Source: Megaustenia siamemsis
Lineage: Eukaryota > Mollusca > Gastropoda > Stylommatophora > Ariophantidae
Assembly: GCA_032433765.1 (NCBI GenBank)
Contig: JAVIAB010000024.1
Location: 11,287,821-11,351,820 of the forward strand
Length of the DNA stretch: 64,000 nt
Direction: 5' to 3'
Both the position numbers and the translations under genes were made by a program. Positions 31,884 to 42,184 of this stretch are shown piece after piece (position 1 is the first letter of the stretch; the number at the start of each line of letters is the position of its first letter). Under the pieces are notes generated by a model. It was not told the origin of the DNA. It saw only the letters and a list, made by a program, of their open reading frames with translations, and did not search any database.

Positions 31884-31939
31884 ATAATAACAAAAATATT
31901 GCATGATATCTACAAAAGTGGATATTGAGTTATTGAGTA

Positions 31940-32374
31940 TTGAGTTATTTGCGGGTCATCATCATTGCACTCCGAACATGTCCATAGGTGCTCAGATCCC
32001 CTCCTCAGCAATTCCCTCAGTGTCCAGCGACTGACGACTCCAGTTCTATGTTGGTTGATAAGTCTTCTTACACGGCCACCAAGTTTCTCATTTCTGGCTG
32101 TGCCCATCTTAACTCCCATTTCCATCATCCGGAGAAGCGACGTTGATCTGTGTTTGTCGAAGTCCCGTGCTCTTCCCACATCTCGGAGTGCATTGATGAT
32201 GTCCGCCCGATCCATCGGTTGCCCGTCCTCAACGACAGCGCAGCTAGCCAACCTGTCCGCTCTCTCATTTCCCCGCACTCCCGCATGTCCAGGGACATAG
32301 ACAAAGGTGACCTTACGTATTTTGGATTTCTGCAACGACTCTACCCATTGCATGCGTACAAAGCCCGCCTCCAC
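31940..32374 (-). pseudogene. LINE-E RNase H end and C-terminal domain
   Basis: Continues the ORF in a second frame: VEAGFVRMQWVESLQKSKIR, then VYVPGHAGVRGNERADRLAS (the last RNase H block with His and Asp), DRADIINALRDVGRARDF, RHRTGVVSRWTLRELLRRGS and a Cys-x2-Cys end (WTCSEC). Only the single frameshift at the T8 run separates it from the upstream part, so this element was active until recently. Confidence 0.88.
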
Positions 32375-32382
32375 TTTTTTTT

Positions 32383-33705
32383 ATCATGCTCATCGAATCA
32401 CTCAGTATACATGCGTGGATGTAGTCTTGTGACTCTAACCATTTGAATGCCTTGGTCACTGCCATCACCTCCATTGTCATGCTACTCGTGGTCATGGCGT
32501 ATGCACCACTGTCTTCCTTGGCTATTCTGCCTGCCGAACGTGCTGTAAATGCCCATGCACTTCTTTCGTGTCGTCTTACAGATCCGTCTGTATAGATGAC
32601 TGCATCTTTCTCATCGGTGTTATCGCAGATGAGACCGTTGACCTCAGCATTAACCACGACCGGGTTATGTTCCCTACTTTTCCTGTCGAGTGTGACAATA
32701 CATGAGAAAGTCCCCTTGAATGACGTAGGCACCGGTATCCACTCCTCACCAACGCTGAGATTGGTAAGCCCACAGACCTGTTTGATGACACCTTCTGCTC
32801 GGCCCACCCATGATTTGCCTCTTTTTAGCCTGGTACCTTTCTCTGTGTTGAGCACGTGGTGCAATGGATGCTCTGTATCTGTACTAATCTTCAGGTATGC
32901 TCGTGCTCTCCAGATCTTGATTCTGTCATCCATGGTTGGAAAGTCAAGAAGATACCTCATTGTCACACAGGGAGTGTCCCTCGTACATCCCAGGATAATG
33001 CGCATGGCTTCATTTTGTATTTTCTCCAGCCTATCAATTTGAGTCGTACTGACAGTAAGAATGACCAGGGCATACTCGATTGGTGCGAGGACTAATCCCT
33101 GGAACAGAAGAGTAAGTAACCTCTGCTCGATGTTGGCAGCTGCCATGACCTTCAAGGCGGCTAATCCTTTGCGAGATTTTGTTATCACATGGTTGACGTG
33201 GTCCCGAAAACACAGGCTGCGATCAAACGTAACTCCGAGGTATGTCATCAACTTGTCCCTGGTCACCTCATCAGCTCCCATTCGTACTACCGGTGTGGTC
33301 GTATTAACGATATGATTGTTAAGGGAGAACCATGAAACTGATGCTTTATTAGGATTAACCAAGGCACCTGAAACCCCACACCAGGAAGAAATGCGATCGA
33401 GTTCGTCTTGCATTGTGGAGGCGATTCCCCGTCTGTCTCTTCCCTGTCGATATACCAGAATATCATCAGCAAAAGTCATAGTTCTTCCCCGCCCATCCAG
33501 CTGTTGGGCCGTGATCGTTATTGTGTACACGTTAAATAGAACTGGTGACAATGGTGAGCCTTGTGGCAGCCCAGGACAAATGGATGTTGGCTCGGAAGAC
33601 CAACTTCCACATCTGAGTATCACCTTCCTCTGAAACAGTGCCGCGGCGATCCATCTTATGAGGAAGGGGTTCACCGCCAGTTTGAGAAGCATATGCATGA
33701 GATAT
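32383..33705 (-). pseudogene. LINE-E RT and RNase H ORF, nearly intact
   Basis: The open frame extends over 478 codons, but its first 14 residues (MNIDLSMSSGIYPF) are antisense host LINE-B; true LINE-E begins at EYLMHMLLKLAVNPF. Motif B is GLPQGSPLSPVLFNVYT and motif C is MTFADDILVYRQ, intact. Then come thumb (YLGVTFDRSLCFRDHV), IILGCTRDTPCVTMR and RNase H with AVIYTDGSVR (Asp), SMTMEVMAV (Glu) and ILSDSMSMI (Asp). An 8-T run at 32375-32382 causes a frameshift inside RNase H. Motif A is lost by truncation. Confidence 0.9.
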
Positions 33706-33707
33706 TC

Positions 33708-34925
33708 AAATGGATATATACCAGACGACATGCTCAAATCAATATTCATAGCCCTACCAAAGAAATCGGGTGTGATTGAATGCGATGATTATCGCACAAT
33801 AAGCCTTATGAGTCATATGACTAAGATATTACTAAGAATCATCATGCGAAGAGTGCGAAACAAAATCAATCCAGAAATTAGCGATGAACAGTGTGGTTTT
33901 GTTAGAGATAAAGGAACAAGCAATGCCATTTATATCATAAGATCTTTAGTAGAAAAAGCCATAGAGGTGAAAACAGATCTATACCCATGTTTCATAGATT
34001 ACACCAAGGCATTTGACAAAGTAAAGCACGAAGAAATAATCAACATTTTAGAAAGCATAAACGTAGACAGCAAAGATCTAAGAATAATAAAGAAAATGTA
34101 TTGGCAACAAACAGCGGCCATAAGAACTGAAAACCAATTGGAAATGTTTCAACAAAAAAAAACAGGGTGTTATACGAGGTTGTGTGCTGTCACCAGATCT
34201 GATTAATATTTATAGTGAGATTATTTTAAGATCCATAAGGGGCATGCCTGGAATAAAAATTGGAGGTCATAATATAAATAATCTAAGGTATGCTGATAAT
34301 ACAGTATTAATCGCTAAGAGTGAAAAGGAGTTACAAGATAGGTTGGACATTATTGTGAAAGAAAGGAAAAATAAAGGACTCAGCCTTAATAGCAAAAAGA
34401 CAGAGGTAATAGTAACATCAAAGAAAAGACATCACCTCAGTGTAAAATAAAGACAAGTGGAACAAAATTAAAACAGGTAAATGAATTTAAATATTTGAGA
34501 ATTTTGTTAACCTCAAACAGAAGATGTACAAAAGAGGTGAGATGCAGAATGGCTCAGGCAAAAGCCGCTTTCCAAAAAATGAGGAAGATACTATGCAATC
34601 CATTTTTGACAATAAAGACAAGAAAAAGAGTTCTTAAATGTTACATAGACCCAGTTTTAACATATGGATGCGAATCATGGACAATAGGACAGCAGCCAAG
34701 AAAATCACTGGAGTTTGTATAAATGTGGTTTTACAGAAGAATGTTGAGAGTACCAAGGACAGCTAAGAAGAGTAATGAAGATGTTCTGAGAGAGGTCAAA
34801 GCAAAAAGATATATAATTTCCAATATTAGAAAGAAACAATCATCATTTTTGGCCATGTAATGAGATGAGAACAACTGGAGTATATTGTAACAACTGGAAA
34901 AATTGAGGGACGAAAAGTTATAGGG
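33708..34925 (+). pseudogene. LINE-B RT core and tail, YADN variant
   Basis: 33720-34206: SGVIECDDYRTISLMSHMTK, DEQCGFVRDKGTSNAIYIIR, YPCFIDYTKAFDKVKHEEII (motif A). A frameshift in an A8 run near 34155 splits motif B (QKKTGCYTRLC against the expected QGVIRGCVLSP). 34184-34450: NNLRYADNTVLIAKSEKEL, where motif C should be YADD; the last Asp is Asn (aat). Later segments hold YGCESWTIGQQ, MWFYRRMLRVPRTAKKSN and the GHV region, with stops. The copy is dead in frame and in catalysis. Confidence 0.85.
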
Positions 34926-35159
34926 AAGCAAAGAGAAAAAATAAAAGACAGCTTAAGAGAATGGCTTGGCAGAAGGTCAACAACAGAAATGATAAATAGG
35001 TGCCGAGATCAAATGTTGTGGAGAGACATAATCACCTACGCCAGTAGGCCCGGTACTTGATGATGACTTAAGAAAGGAAATAAAAAAGGTCACTTCCCTG
35101 TGGTACAGAGCCAGTTCAGCTTCTGAATGAATTAATATAAGTTGGCGGGATGACCAACT

Positions 35160-35512
35160 TGACCAACTTCATATTCCAAGTCCGGCTTGTTGCAGGAGCT
35201 ACTGAGGTAAGTGCTCTGTGCACACCGTGAGCTGTGTGTCTCATCCGTTTTGATCATGTTTCGATATCCCAATTGTTTATGATTAATGATGATATCGTAT
35301 GACAGGGAACAGTTGGCATTGTTCACTTTCTGCGCAGTTTCGCTTTGTGCCTTAAGTCTTTTGGCGTCTGCTGAGACTGCAACGATGGGGACTACAGTTA
35401 CCTTTCTTTGATTGGGAGATGAGATATTTATTCGGATGATTACGCTGGCACGGGCGGTTGAGCAATTATGGATTTTAATTCGTTTGCAGGGATACCGGGG
35501 CCTTCCATAACT
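35160..35512 (+). repeat. Eta interspersed repeat, copy 2
   Basis: Begins near atattccaagtccggcttgt and ends gggataccggggccttccat, with all inner words of the family (gatatcgtatgacagggaac, tggcgtctgctgagactgca, ggcacgggcggttgagcaat). Shorter on the left than the copies at 43.4 and 58.9 kb. Confidence 0.8.
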
Positions 35513-35833
35513 AAACGAAATCCATAACTAAATATCTCGCTGACCAGGCAGTCAGGTGAGACGACGGAAGGGTTATAAAAATATGGGGAGGTGGGTACAA
35601 GATACGTATAAACTGTGTATAACTAACTGTGTGTGTCCGCACAATGAACCAATGTATAAAAAAGCATGTGTATATAACCATACATGCGTTAAAGCATAAC
35701 TCCGTATATATTACCAGAAAGCACACAAAAGAAAACCCGAAGGTGTCCGAATGTGCCAATATATATGCCGACAAATATACATACATGTACAGATTCGGTA
35801 GCGCATGGGGGAAAGGAATGTGTGGTAGGTGTC
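35513..35833. other. 3' flank of the Penelope-like element
   Basis: Downstream (minus strand) of the GIY-YIG frame. It could contain PLE 3' untranslated sequence, but I see no terminal repeat and no hammerhead motif. Otherwise unassigned. Confidence 0.45.
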
Positions 35834-36560
35834 CTATGTGTATGAGAGCGATATGTTCATACCTCGTGGGGACAGCACACCCAACTGGGCAATAAGGCGA
35901 TTCTTAAGGGCGAACCGGCTGCGATTGCTGGAGTGACACGAGACAATGTCAGTAACTTGCATGTCAGGTTTACCACTATGGCCGGGGGAGTTGAATTGGG
36001 AAGACACCGGGCTGCCAGTCTTTTGCTCAACATCACGAAGATGCTCACAAAATCCGACACTGAAGCGGCGTCCACTTTCGCCCACATATGTCATCTGGCA
36101 ATGCTTACATATTAGGTCGTAGATGATATTCCGTGACACACAAGTAAACCCCTCCTTGATGTCGAATCGCCTATTAGGGAACAAGACCGAATCGGTGCAA
36201 AGCACGTAGTCACAAGTTCTGCAAACTCGACGTCCACAAGGAACAGTACCAAGGTGTTTGTGGTTTGAGCGGGGGAGGCGGCTCGTGATAAGAATGTCTC
36301 TCAGACTCTTGTCGCGTTTGAAGACTACCAATGAAGGATCACTGAAAAGTAGGCGGGTAGCGGGATCTGAGTGGAGAATGGAGTGGTACCAGTTAATGAT
36401 CCTCACAGCAGTCAAGTTGTGGGGGTGGTAGGTGAGGGTAAATATGGTCCTGTCAGAGGAACGGCGGGTAGAAGGGGAGAGGGCAACAAAACGGGAAATA
36501 TTGAGAGCTCGTTGGAAAGCAGATTGAAAAACAGAGTCAGGATAGAGACGACGCCTAAAG
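35834..36560 (-). pseudogene. PLE GIY-YIG endonuclease region
   Basis: About 240 open codons. First a linker with HLGTVPCGRRVCRTCDYVL (two CxxC-like pairs), then the nuclease: SRNIIYDLICKHCQMTYVGE (the IIY and YVG strands), SGRRFSVGFCEHLRDVEQK, HSGKPDMQVTDIVSC and NRLIAQLGVLSPRGMN. In GIY-YIG enzymes an Arg precedes the aromatic residue in the helix (R-F-x-E-H); here the codon is gga (Gly), so the catalytic Arg appears lost. The Met at 36571 is not a proven start; in PLEs this domain is fused behind the RT. Confidence 0.88.
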
Positions 36561-36660
36561 AAACCTAACATCAGGTGGACCTATTGGAGAAAATCTTGAT
36601 CATCCTGGCAGATACGACGAAGTCATAATAAATGAGAATATGAAATCGAATCTCTGCAGT

Positions 36661-36732
36661 GAGATGGATGAGACGAGGTGTAGAGAAGATAACAGTGAGA
36701 TGGATGAGACGAGGTGTAGAGAAGATAACAGT
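36661..36732 (-). repeat. 36-bp duplication inside the PLE ORF
   Basis: The segment gagatggatgagacgaggtg plus tagagaagataacagt occurs twice in direct succession. On the minus strand it reads CYLLYTSSHPSH twice, in frame, within the RT-to-nuclease region. PLE proteins normally have this stretch once. Confidence 0.85.
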
Positions 36733-36834
36733 GGGCGTCCGTGGGTTTATAGAAGACGGAAGTGTGGAGGCTGGAGGTACCAAGGGAGAGGACCAGATCA
36801 AGAAAAATGACGGACGGGGTAGAGATATAAGATG

Positions 36835-38272
36835 TAATCTTGATGGATTTATGAAAGTTGCCAATATAATCGATGAACCTGGAGATGTCATCTTGATGGA
36901 TTTATAAAAGTTGCCAATGTAGTCGATGAACCTGGAGATGTCATCTTGATGGATTTATAAAAGTTGCCAATGTAGTCGATGAACCTGGAGATGTCATCTT
37001 GATGGATTTATAAAAGTTGCCAATGTAGTCGATGAACCTGGAGATGTCATCTTGATGGATTTATAAAAGTTGCCAATGTAGTCGATGAACCTGGAGATGT
37101 CATCTTGATGGATTTATAAAAGTTGCCAAAGTAGTCGATGAACCTGGAGATGTCATCTTGATGGATTTATAAAAGTTGCCAATGTAGTCGATGAACCTGG
37201 AGATGTCATCTTGATGGATTTATAAAAGTTGCCAATGTAGTCGATGAACCTGGAGATGTCATCTTGATGGATTTATAAAAGTTGCCAATGTAATCGATGA
37301 ACCTGGAGATGTCATCTTGATGGATTTATAAAAGTTGCCAATGTAGTCGATGAACCTGGAGATGTCATCTTGATGGATTTATAAAAGTTGCCAATGTAGT
37401 CGATGAACCTGGAGATGTCATCTTGATGGATTTATGAAAGTTGTCAATGTAGTCGATGAACCTGGAGATGTCATCTTGATGGATTTATAAAAGTTGCCAA
37501 TGTAGTCGATGAACCTGGAGATGTCATCTTGATGGATTTATAAAAGTTGCCAATGTAGTCGATGAACCTGGAGATGTCATCTTGATGGATTTATAAAAGT
37601 TGCCAAAGTAGTCGATGAACCTGGAGATGTCATCTTGATGGATTTATAAAAGTTGCCAATGTAGTCGATGAACCTGGAGATGTCATCTTGATGGATTTAT
37701 AAAAGTTGCCAATGTAGTCGATGAACCTGGAGATGTCATCTTGATGGATTTATAAAAGTTGCCAATGTAATCGATGAACCTGGAGATGTCATCTTGATGG
37801 ATTTATAAAAGTTGCCAATGTAGTCGATGAACCTGGAGATGTCATCTTGATGGATTTATAAAAGTTGCCAATGTAGTCGATGAACCTGGAGATGTCATCT
37901 TGATGGATTTATGAAAGTTGTCAATGTAGTCGATGAACCTGGAGATGTCATCTTGATGGATTTATAAAAGTTGCCAATGTAGTCGATGAACCTGGAGATG
38001 TAATCTTGATGGATTTATAAAAGTTGCCAATGTAGTCGATGAACCTGGAGATGTAATCTTGATGGATTTATGAAAGTTGCCAATGTAGTCTATGAACCTG
38101 GAGATGTAATCTTGATGGATTTATGAAAGTTGCCAATGTAGTCGATGAACCTGGAGATGTAATCTTGATGGATTTATAAAAGTTGCCAATGTAGTCGATG
38201 AACCTGGAGATGTAATCTTGATGGATTTATAAAAGTTGCCAATGTAGTCGATGAACCTGGAGATGTCATCTT
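36835..38272. repeat. 53-bp minisatellite inside the PLE RT, with 477-bp higher-order repeat
   Basis: About 27 units of gtagtcgatgaacctggaga, tgtcatcttgatggatttat and aaaagttgccaat (period 53). On the minus strand one unit reads DDISRFIDYIGNFYKSI, which is the PLE sequence just after YIDD. Rare variants recur at a distance of exactly 477 bases (9 units): gccaaagtag at 37126 and 37603, taatcgatg at 37291 and 37768, tttatgaaagttgtc at 37431 and 37908. Since 53 is not a multiple of three, the insertion destroys the frame. Confidence 0.95.
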
Positions 38273-38664
38273 CCGGCAAGTCAGTCAGTCCAAAACCGTC
38301 ATCAATGTACCGGAGGTATTTAAGGGGAATAGGGCCACGGTACTAGTTAAGTATTTGATGTTCAAGGTGACTCATGAACAGGTAAGCATAACTAGGACCC
38401 ATCTTGGTTCCCATAGCTACACCACTGCCTTGGTCATTGAACTGCCCATTGAATTCGAAAGTATTAAGGTTGAGAACAAGTTCAGTGAGGCGGAGGAGAG
38501 TAGAGGTGTTCAGGCCCACCTGATGTTAAGTTTCTTTATACATTCTTTTTTACACATCTGTTCATTGTGCGCACCATTGACCATTATTGAGACTAGAACA
38601 GGCAGAACGAGTAAAGTTAGCACTGAGACAGACACGGTTCAATCAGTTGGAAGTTGGAGATTAT

Positions 38665-39125
38665 TTAGTTTAATCGATGGATCATCTGCATTGAACATCG
38701 GATATGTCCATAAGTGATCTGATCTTCTCCCCAGTATGTCCCTCAATTTGTGGAGACTGATAACCCATATTTTGTGATGATTAATTATTCATGTGTGTTT
38801 CCCTGCGCAGCGCTGCTTTCTGGCGTCCCTAGTTGAGACCTGATGTTTATGCAGTCTGGGCATGGTTGTAGATTCGTGATCATTCTTTGATTCATTAGCT
38901 CGCTATGCCTCCCTGTGGGTATTCACAATGTCAAACTGGTCCATTCAACGTCCGCTATCCACGGCAGCTGTTCCAGCCAGGCTGTCAGATCGTTAGTTTC
39001 CTCTTACACCGGAGTGTCCAGGAACGCAGATGAAGCAGATCCCAATCAGGCCTGAGGTTCTTTTGTAACTCCAACCGTTGCATTCGTGTCCACCCTCTGT
39101 CGATTTTTCTGAGCATCGATAAGTT
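38665..39125 (-). pseudogene. LINE-F RNase H and C-terminal fragment
   Basis: Same order of words as the better copy at 55470-56165: tgtggagactgataac, gtctgggcatggttgtagat, gttccagccaggctgtcaga and ccggagtgtccaggaacgca. The last is the antisense of the V-P-G-H/C-S-G-V region of RNase H. It is heavily decayed, with stops on the minus strand. Confidence 0.7.
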
Positions 39126-39719
39126 GGATATAGCTAGATAGAGATAACTACGCATAATTAGACGTAGATTAAGATATCATAGAATATGTAGAAAAGGTAC
39201 GAGAACCTATAATTATTTTGCAATGAAGAGTAGTAACTTCAGCCCCAATGTGGATAAGTCTACAGAGTTAGTTCCCAGTTGATGACGTATTCAGGAAAAA
39301 AACCCTACATGACGTGCCATAAGGGGAACCAGTGGAGACCTCAAACACATTGCTATGTTAAGTTAAGTTAGGAGCACTGCACAATGAAATATTCTTCCGA
39401 TACGTACATAGAAATATCGAATCTCTGAGAACAACCCTGACCTACATGCACGAACTCCGTACCACGTCCTGATATCCATCAGTTTAAGTAAATTTTACTG
39501 ACAATTTGACCGTGCAGTTCGGTCATTTTGTGTGTAACCTACTCTTTCCAGTTTTTATCTGCCAATTGCTCTTTAACGTGTGCGAGTACACTCAGACCTA
39601 GAGTTCTTTTTTTTTTTATTTTGCCAACATCAGAGACTACTAGATATTGGATAACACAACCCAGGAAAACGCCACGCAGAAACCAGGAATTCAATGTTAT
39701 TTATTTGTGAAAAAAAAAC
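39126..39719. other. Unassigned spacer
   Basis: Nothing recognised; short T10 and A8 runs near 39608 and 39710. Confidence 0.5.
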
Positions 39720-39721
39720 GA

Positions 39722-39798
39722 AACATATTCCCACTTGTGGAATTGAACCTAGGAATCCGACCTCTAGCCCATTGAGCCGGCTTGTTACCCAAGCTGGT
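39722..39798 (-). mobile_element. tRNA-like SINE head remnant
   Basis: Minus strand reads acaagccggctcaatgggct (box A-like) and cctaggttcaattccacaag (box B-like, ggttcaattcc) at normal tRNA spacing. No cloverleaf acceptor stem could be confirmed, so I call it a SINE head or tRNA pseudogene rather than a tRNA gene. Confidence 0.5.
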
Positions 39799-40189
39799 TT
39801 AAATGCTTCAACGCTGACCGCTAAAGTAGAAGATGATGACTTATCAACGAGAGACCATTAGGACGACACCGGCACGATATTCACTCAAGAGCCAGAGATT
39901 ATTTACCACCAATAATTATCTTAGTTTGCAGCTATAACTATAATCTTGACGAAAATAGATATGTACAAAGCAAGTGCTGATTCGGAAACAATGTATTTGA
40001 TAATATTCTATATAATCGATCTAATTATGTTTGAAAGTTTACCACTAACAGTCGCCAGCTGAACAGGGCTCCGTTGCAGCGTTAACAAACATGAATACGT
40101 AGGCTTTGTTTTCATTGGCCAGGAAAACAAAGAAATTCATACAAATGTGAAGCTGCAGTAAAGCTATTTGTGAGGAGAAATGGAAAAAA
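39799..40189. other. Unassigned spacer
   Basis: No recognised element. Confidence 0.45.
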
Positions 40190-40330
40190 AATAATATAGA
40201 AACATAGAAAAACACAGTATCGTTAAGGCTTTACGTAATAAATGTACGTCACAGATTAGAACGACGATTCGGCTAAATAGGCCGTCAGCAGGAACAAACA
40301 TACAACACACATAGATATGTAAGTAAATAC
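40190..40330 (-). repeat. Diverged copy of the hammerhead-like repeat
   Basis: Minus strand holds gtttgttcctgctgacggcc followed by tatttagccgaatcgtcg and attacgtaaagcc. It parallels the 194-bp unit (ttgttccgcatgaaggccta, cttcgccaaaacgtcgac, ccacgtaaagc). The core is closer to a hammerhead in one half (CTGCTGA for CTGATGA) and altered in the other (GAAT for GAAA). Possibly a solo terminal repeat of a Penelope-like element. Confidence 0.45.
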
Positions 40331-40584
40331 TGCATTTAAATTTAAATACTCCATTACTTACATATAAGTGTGTTTGTTGTACGTTTGATTCCAATGCATA
40401 ATGTTACATATTCGTTGTATTTGTACATCATGATACATATTCGTTGTATTTCTACATCATGATACTTACTAACGATGCATGGTACCAGATCTGAAATGTT
40501 AGAACAGGATGACAGGGTTTACCAAACATGTTTCTCGCGACAGACATTTCATGTCGCTGATATTATTCTTTCATCTCAGCGATG

Positions 40585-40760
40585 AGGAGCGCGTGGCCGA
40601 GTGGCTTAATTCACTGTTCCGCTGGCTGAAAAACCGGCGTACGGTGTTCGAAACTCGAAGTAGACAGAACGGATTACAGAAAAGATACAAATCCTGAGTC
40701 TCACGCCGTGGCGACTGTTTGACCAAGCGGCCTTTATCCCTCTGGTCCTAACATGCGCCC
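40585..40760 (+). mobile_element. tRNA-derived SINE fragment
   Basis: The head gagcgcgtggccgagtggct contains a box A of the Leu/Ser type, and cggtgttcgaaactcgaag a degenerate box B about 55 bases later. The following 100 bases (acgccgtggcgactgtttga and so on) are presumably SINE body. Only one copy in the window, so the family is not defined. Confidence 0.5.
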
Positions 40761-41224
40761 CCTCCAGCAATGGTAATATGTGTTGTTAAGGTATATATTT
40801 TCTTTTCTGAACGATGACAACATATGATGTCTGTTAATATGAATATCTATCAGTCGATTCACCAATCAATCAATCGATCAAAGCCGCATTGGTCTATCTA
40901 AATACTTTCAGTTTCAGCCAATGCTTTGAATGTCCCAATAACTTCTGTTCCCTTTGTATTCCTGGACCACCGTCCCCGCTTTCTCGTTCCCTGTATACTT
41001 CATGAAGAGTTCTCTCTGGCTACGCTGACATAAGGGTTTTTTAATGTCCAGTCTACCTTAATCTTCTATTCAAAACATGTTGTTTGATTTGTATCATTTG
41101 ATTCTTTCCCAAATTCCATCATTATTAATCTTATGCTGAATATCTTTAACAGATATTAGTTTAGCAATGCACATAACAATTGTTTATTTTTATTGTAAAT
41201 ATCGATGTATCAGAGCCAGCAATA

Positions 41225-41950
41225 TGAAGCACCCGACACAGAACTTCGCAGGAGAAGGCAATCTGAATATCAAAAGTGGCCATCCATTAAGCAAGTGCTT
41301 CAGCCCTTTACCTTCTTGACACTATAGGGAAGGTTGGTTGCCTAGACCGCGACTCCCTGACGTCGAACTCCTGTTGCACTAAACTCGAAAGCTCACACTA
41401 TGTTTGACATTTAATAACTAAACTTACTCTCTCTCTGCGATCAAGACTCAATCAGAGTAGGATTCCAGACACTCTTATGAAGTCAGCTGTGTGTTTAAAG
41501 TGAATCGATTGCCCCATAGTTTCTCTGGGGGCAATTATGTAGAACATGTTTTGTAGTCATATTGTCCAGTGTACAGTGGCATTGTCTGGTTGTACATATT
41601 TTGAATTTGGTGAACATGTGATTTATCATTCTATTGTGGCCAGTGCGTAGGCGAAGTATGATGACTTGATCCTGATTCTAATTATATCTACTATCAATAT
41701 GAGCTCGCACGCGACTGTCTTAATCTTAAGTTAGCACATTGATGTTCTCTTCGTTGTGGTATCAGCCTAAAATTGATTGCTACTCTGCGTGACGTACGTA
41801 TATACTCTCATACCTGCTTCCTATCATTGTGTAACTCGGCATGGTGGAGCGAATCGGTAGCTGATAACAGGCAAAAACGATAAGACGGTATGGGAACTTC
41901 ACTCATTGAACAGTCGGCACTTCTAACGGAGGTTGTAGATCAGGCACGGT
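41225..41950 (+). repeat. Theta interspersed repeat, copy 1 (split)
   Basis: Blocks 41225-41418 and 41683-41950 match 54480-54995 in order: agcaagtgcttcagcccttt, tgacactatagggaaggttg, gtcgaactcctgttgcacta, then after the insertion cattgatgttctcttcgttg, tataactcggcatg-like and cattgaacagtcggcac. No coding frame. Class unknown. A LINE-D 3' piece sits inside it. Confidence 0.65.
41419..41682 (-). mobile_element. LINE-D 3' end inserted in theta
   Basis: Minus-strand copy of the last 260 bases of LINE-D, from aggatcaagtcatcatactt to a (GAGA)n tail (tctctctctgcgatc at the left edge). The 5' boundary falls at almost the same base as in the copy at 29065, although the flanks differ. Confidence 0.85.
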
Positions 41951-42184
41951 TGATGTTATAACTTCGTATCGCCTAATTGTCCGTAACTTGGATATTCTAG
42001 GATTAGTCATATTCTTGTACCGTGTTTATGATTTAATTGAAAAGTCTTATGTTGGTAAATGGTTTTATGTTATCTTTCAGTCCATGTCTACAGGCTGAAA
42101 GCTCTTCTTGCCTTGTTCATGTTCTCCACTTAAAGCTCTCTCCGCTCCTTTTATATCGTCATTAATAAAAAGTGAAAGTTCCCT

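Larger units (their letters stand above)
31926..33707 (-). mobile_element. LINE-E (I group) inserted in LINE-B
   Basis: A 1.78-kb 5'-truncated element on the minus strand: RT palm and thumb, RNase H and a C-terminal domain ending CSECNDDDPQ. Its 3' tail consists of repeats of attgagtt (in sense, aataactc), as usual for I-group elements ending in short tandem repeats. An imperfect 10-bp TSD is present (aagtggatat and aaatggatat). A short 3' copy of the same family is at 42765-42865. Confidence 0.9.
31215..35065 (+). mobile_element. LINE-B, longest copy, split by LINE-E
   Basis: Plus-strand LINE-B in two blocks, 31215-31925 and 33708-35065. The first block carries the connector between endonuclease and RT (DILQLMDLRRRNKENKDEYK, WLKERCKEIELQQKGDAKA, RKRWTEYIKDLYNDERTEVN, EVEDALRNMKAGKAPGPDNI). 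Across the insertion it resumes with GYIPDDMLKSIFIALPKKSG. The ten-base words aagtggatat (31916-31925) and aaatggatat (33708-33717) are the probable TSD of LINE-E. The 3' end is a short GAT tail (cttgatgatgac). The 5' end, with the endonuclease, is missing. Confidence 0.88.
35834..38521 (-). mobile_element. Penelope-like element (RT plus GIY-YIG), with internal array
   Basis: Minus strand. From the right: GLNTSTLLRLTELVLNLNTF, GSGVAMGTKMGPSYAYLFM (RT motif B of PLEs), LKYLRYIDDGFGLTDLPED (motif C, YIDD), then DDISRFIDYIGNFYKSIK. At this point the 53-bp array (36835-38272) interrupts. RT resumes with STPSVIFLDLVLSLGTSSL and FYKPTDAHCYLLYTSSHP, and the element ends with the GIY-YIG domain. It is 5' truncated at about 38521. 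Stops and frameshifts are present, for example LNXYRGP before YIDD. Confidence 0.9.

Noticed and set aside
32596..33633. Plus-strand frames of 79-148 codons
   Set aside because: Antisense shadows of the LINE-E RT-RNase H frame.
36835..38272. Array of spaced repeats considered as a CRISPR-like structure
   Set aside because: Units are contiguous with no variable spacers, the context is an animal retroelement, and the period is explained by tandem duplication of PLE codons.
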